DNA of 64,000 nucleotides, taken from Sphingobacterium sp. UBA2700 (GTDB lineage Bacteria; Bacteroidota; Bacteroidia; Sphingobacteriales; Sphingobacteriaceae). Under the pieces are notes generated by a model that saw only the letters and a program-made list of their open reading frames with translations, was not told the DNA's origin and did not search any database. The stretch is from contig DELI01000019.1 in assembly GCA_002354335.1 (NCBI GenBank), positions 27,539 to 91,538 on the forward strand. Reading direction: 5' to 3'. Positions within the stretch are counted from its first letter, which is position 1. Each line of letters opens with the position of its first letter. This document shows positions 61,443 through 64,000 of the stretch, piece after piece. The position numbers were made by a program, and so were the translations under genes.

Positions 61443-61682
61443 ATGAAAACATTTACAGAGCAATTGCAGGAAGCTGTTGGCGCCACATACCCACTAGAGG
61501 ACATTTTACAAAACCTCACTCCCGAACAGATTTTAGAAGAAGTAAACATTTTTGCCCGATCAGTAGCTAAGGAAGCATTGAAGAATGCGAGTGAGAATGC
61601 AACCTACTTCCTCGATGCCAATTATCAAGTGCAAATTGTAAAATCAAGTATTACATCAGAGGAGAATATACCAACGCTATGA
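61443..61682 (+). CDS. Small hypothetical protein
   Basis: 79 residues from ATG 61443 (MKTFTEQLQEAVGATYPLEDILQNLTPEQILEEVN...), preceded by an A/G-rich ribosome site. An earlier in-frame TTG is not used. Overlaps the next gene by 4 bases. No family recognised. Confidence 0.58.
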   Translation: MKTFTEQLQEAVGATYPLEDILQNLTPEQILEEVNIFARSVAKEALKNASENATYFLDANYQVQIVKSSITSEENIPTL

Positions 61683-62110
61683 AAAAAATAAAATTTAAAA
61701 CATCCAAAGGCGAGTTTGTTTTAATGGACGGCGCAGAACAAATAGATCAAACGTTAAGAGCATTGCTCGACGAATACTCCCCTGTTTCTAAGGTCAGCGA
61801 AATGACCGAAGAGCAGTTTGCGGAGGTTGTGGAAAGTCACGACTGGCATTTTAACGATGGATCAACTTCCTATATGTTCAGAGATTACAGAGTTAAATCT
61901 GAATTTGACGAGCCTAGTAGATTACCTTTCGCTAGCAAATCCTTTGCATCGCTCGTCTGCGCGCTCGGATGGTATTTCTGGGAGAATCCTGTACAGCACA
62001 GTATTGCATCGTTATCAGACCAAGAGCAAGCCTATAGACAGCTTGATGCAGATTGGCAAGAAGCCGAATCCAAAACGTTTTATTCACCTATATTACTAAA
62101 GAAGATATGA
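61679..62110 (+). CDS. Hypothetical protein
   Basis: 143 residues (MKKIKFKTSKGEFVLMDGAEQIDQTLRALL...), mixed alpha/beta, aromatic-rich around 55-110. Ends in an ATGA overlap with the next gene. No family recognised. Confidence 0.58.
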   Translation: MKKIKFKTSKGEFVLMDGAEQIDQTLRALLDEYSPVSKVSEMTEEQFAEVVESHDWHFNDGSTSYMFRDYRVKSEFDEPSRLPFASKSFASLVCALGWYFWENPVQHSIASLSDQEQAYRQLDADWQEAESKTFYSPILLKKI

Positions 62111-62346
62111 AAGCCATAATATCACTATATGCAGATTTATGGAATCGCATAGTTTACACAATCAGAAAAGAGTTGTTTGAAATTAGCTCCCTAAGTAAAT
62201 GCATGAGCTATGAATGTTATTTAATAACTAAACATAGAGTTGATAGAAATAGAATGTTTAAAGCGATAACTGAAGCTAGGAAAGTAGGTAAGGCTACTTT
62301 CTACTCAGAAGTTTTTAAAAAGGATGTAACGATAATCACAATCTAG
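62107..62346 (+). CDS. Small hypothetical protein
   Basis: 79 residues from ATG 62107 (MKAIISLYADLWNRIVYTIRKELFEI...), basic. Start supported by the ATGA overlap. No family recognised. Confidence 0.5.
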   Translation: MKAIISLYADLWNRIVYTIRKELFEISSLSKCMSYECYLITKHRVDRNRMFKAITEARKVGKATFYSEVFKKDVTIITI

Positions 62347-62358
62347 ATATAAGACGAT

Positions 62359-62571
62359 ATGAGATTCAATCAAATCAAAAAAGCTATGCAGGAAAACAGA
62401 TTTGTACTGTTGAGGTCGGGAGCATCAAATAGTCTAATAGGATTCAATTGCAAAGTAGCGCTACATAGAGAAAAGCAGGTTGCATATGACCCAAACGCAA
62501 GGAGTATGTATGTCAGCTATATGGCTTGCTCATATATGGAATACATCACACATAAAGTACCGTTTAAATAA
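62359..62571 (+). CDS. Small hypothetical protein
   Basis: 70 residues (MRFNQIKKAMQENRFVLLRSGASNSLIGF...), basic N-terminus, several Tyr and Met near the end. Separated from the gene before by 12 bases. No family recognised. Confidence 0.5.
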   Translation: MRFNQIKKAMQENRFVLLRSGASNSLIGFNCKVALHREKQVAYDPNARSMYVSYMACSYMEYITHKVPFK

Positions 62572-62664
62572 CCCCAAATTAGAGATAAGAAGAAATGAAA
62601 GTAGAAGAATTCTAATTAGGTTTTATTTTCGATACTGGATCAAGATTTTAGAAATTTTTTTGTA

Positions 62665-62889
62665 CTAACTGATTTCCTCGCAAAGTATATTAATCCCCCT
62701 AGAAACTTCTGGTGATAAAGTAGTATGAGACGTTGTATCCAATATTCTATATTTTGTTCCATCGAGTTCAAATTCCTCGCCTTTCAATCGAGATACGTTT
62801 TTAAAAACTTCATGATTTTCTAATTGGGATTCATCCCCAGCAAAAATCGGAGTATTTATATTTCCATCAGTATAAAAAGTATAAATCAT
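62665..62889 (-). CDS. Small opposite-strand gene, unknown
   Basis: 74 residues from ATG 62889 (MIYTFYTDGNINTPIFAGDESQLE...). It runs against the flow of the region and has its own perfect -7 element (CAAACATA at 62909-62916, TATGTTTG on the minus strand). Strand-rich with an acidic end. Function unknown. Confidence 0.55.
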   Translation of the reverse strand: MIYTFYTDGNINTPIFAGDESQLENHEVFKNVSRLKGEEFELDGTKYRILDTTSHTTLSPEVSRGINILCEEIS

Positions 62890-62908
62890 AATAAATCTTA
62901 AAGTCACT

Positions 62909-62916
62909 CAAACATA
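62909..62916 (-). promoter_or_regulatory. -7 element for the opposite-strand gene
   Basis: TATGTTTG on the minus strand matches TAnnTTTG fully, 19 bases before the start codon. The best -33 candidate (TTTG at 62932-62935) is 15 instead of 19 bases away, so the promoter is tentative. Confidence 0.4.
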
Positions 62917-62921
62917 ACAAA

Positions 62922-63295
62922 ATGAAACTAACAAAGCAACAACGTCAAGCACTCAAAGAAAAATACAAAGGTCGCTGCGCTTATTGTGGCGACCTATTGG
63001 GCGATCGTTGGCACGCTGACCATATAGAGCCCATCGTTAGAAATTCGCCATACTACCAAAAAAGAGGGTATGCTCCATGTGAAAAACCCGAAAATAATAG
63101 AATTGAAAACTTCAATCCCTCTTGTCCTAGCTGCAATATCGTCAAAAGCAGTATGTCATTGGATAGCTTCCGTAAAATCATAGGGGGATTTATTACCTCA
63201 CTGAATAGGGATAGCACACAATACAAATTTGCAAAGCGTTATGGTTTACTAGAAGAAAAGGAGATTGAAGTTAGGTTTTGGTTTGAGAGGTGTGG

Positions 63296-63299
<4 letters not shown>
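62922..63299 (+). CDS. HNH endonuclease
   Basis: 125 residues. Zinc cysteines C19, C22, C68 and C71 (GRCAYCG and PSCPSCN) frame the catalytic D33-H34 (WHADHIEPI) and N72, the standard HNH layout. Such enzymes act in phage packaging, homing or defence. It overlaps the end of the convergent next gene by 4 bases. Confidence 0.9.
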
Positions 63300-63971
<672 letters not shown>

Positions 63972-64000
63972 CCTAACCAACCTTTAGGCTATCTAAACTT

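Overview
The window is a chromosomal segment of a Bacteroidota bacterium, most likely Sphingobacteriaceae (Sphingobacterium or Pedobacter-like). The evidence is the gene content (fused GNAT/nitrilase, fused E1 alpha/beta dehydrogenase, DUF4290, DUF3467, DAHP synthase/chorismate mutase fusion, RemB-like barrel), lipoproteins with short SC lipoboxes, and promoters of the Bacteroidota type (TTTG, 19 bp, TAnnTTTG). No tRNA, rRNA, IS element or CRISPR array was found.

Layout. 1-7.4 kb: a Tat-exported superoxide dismutase, then a TetR-controlled tripartite RND efflux operon on the minus strand with the same inverted repeat in front of tetR and in front of the efflux genes. 7.4-11.5 kb: Hsp20, FolB, a DUF1080 protein and a GNAT/nitrilase fusion. 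11-14.2 kb: a poorly conserved AT-rich stretch with one copy of a dispersed hairpin repeat, two lipoproteins, a MazEF-like pair whose antitoxin looks damaged, and a frameshifted membrane-protein gene. 14-25 kb: DUF3467/M42 peptidase, Lgt, a Bcr-type exporter, AroQ, a RemB-like barrel, a GH125 mannosidase, MurI, SufE/SufS and an acyl-ACP desaturase. 25.6-29 kb: MarR, ferredoxin reductase and ferredoxin (a plausible electron chain for the desaturase) and a type II NADH dehydrogenase. 29-32.6 kb: a PolX homologue with a degenerate polymerase site and an M1 peptidase. 32.8-38.5 kb: mreBCD-mrdA-rodA, the cell-elongation operon. 38.5-40.8 kb: three overlapping minus-strand genes.

41.3-46.7 kb holds the most striking feature. 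A canonical promoter is followed by a 21-codon leader ORF with seven aromatic residues in nine codons (YTYFWHFYF), then mutually exclusive antiterminator and terminator hairpins, then pheA, DAHP synthase/chorismate mutase, aroA, aroC and a ROK protein. It has the full layout of ribosome-mediated attenuation sensing Tyr, Phe and Trp together.

46.7-57.4 kb: a second copy of the dispersed hairpin repeat, the fused E1 dehydrogenase, a NUDIX protein, RlmH with a small membrane protein, a YceI lipoprotein, MurA with Asp in place of the fosfomycin-target Cys, DUF4290 and a UvrD/PcrA helicase. From 57.6 kb to the right edge lies an accessory, phage-like region: about 21 small, tightly overlapping genes, several with strong AGGAGG ribosome sites, including HNH and GIY-YIG nucleases, a 2OG-Fe(II) oxygenase-like protein and two opposite-strand genes with their own -7 elements. 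No integrase or structural gene is visible, so the element must continue beyond the window.
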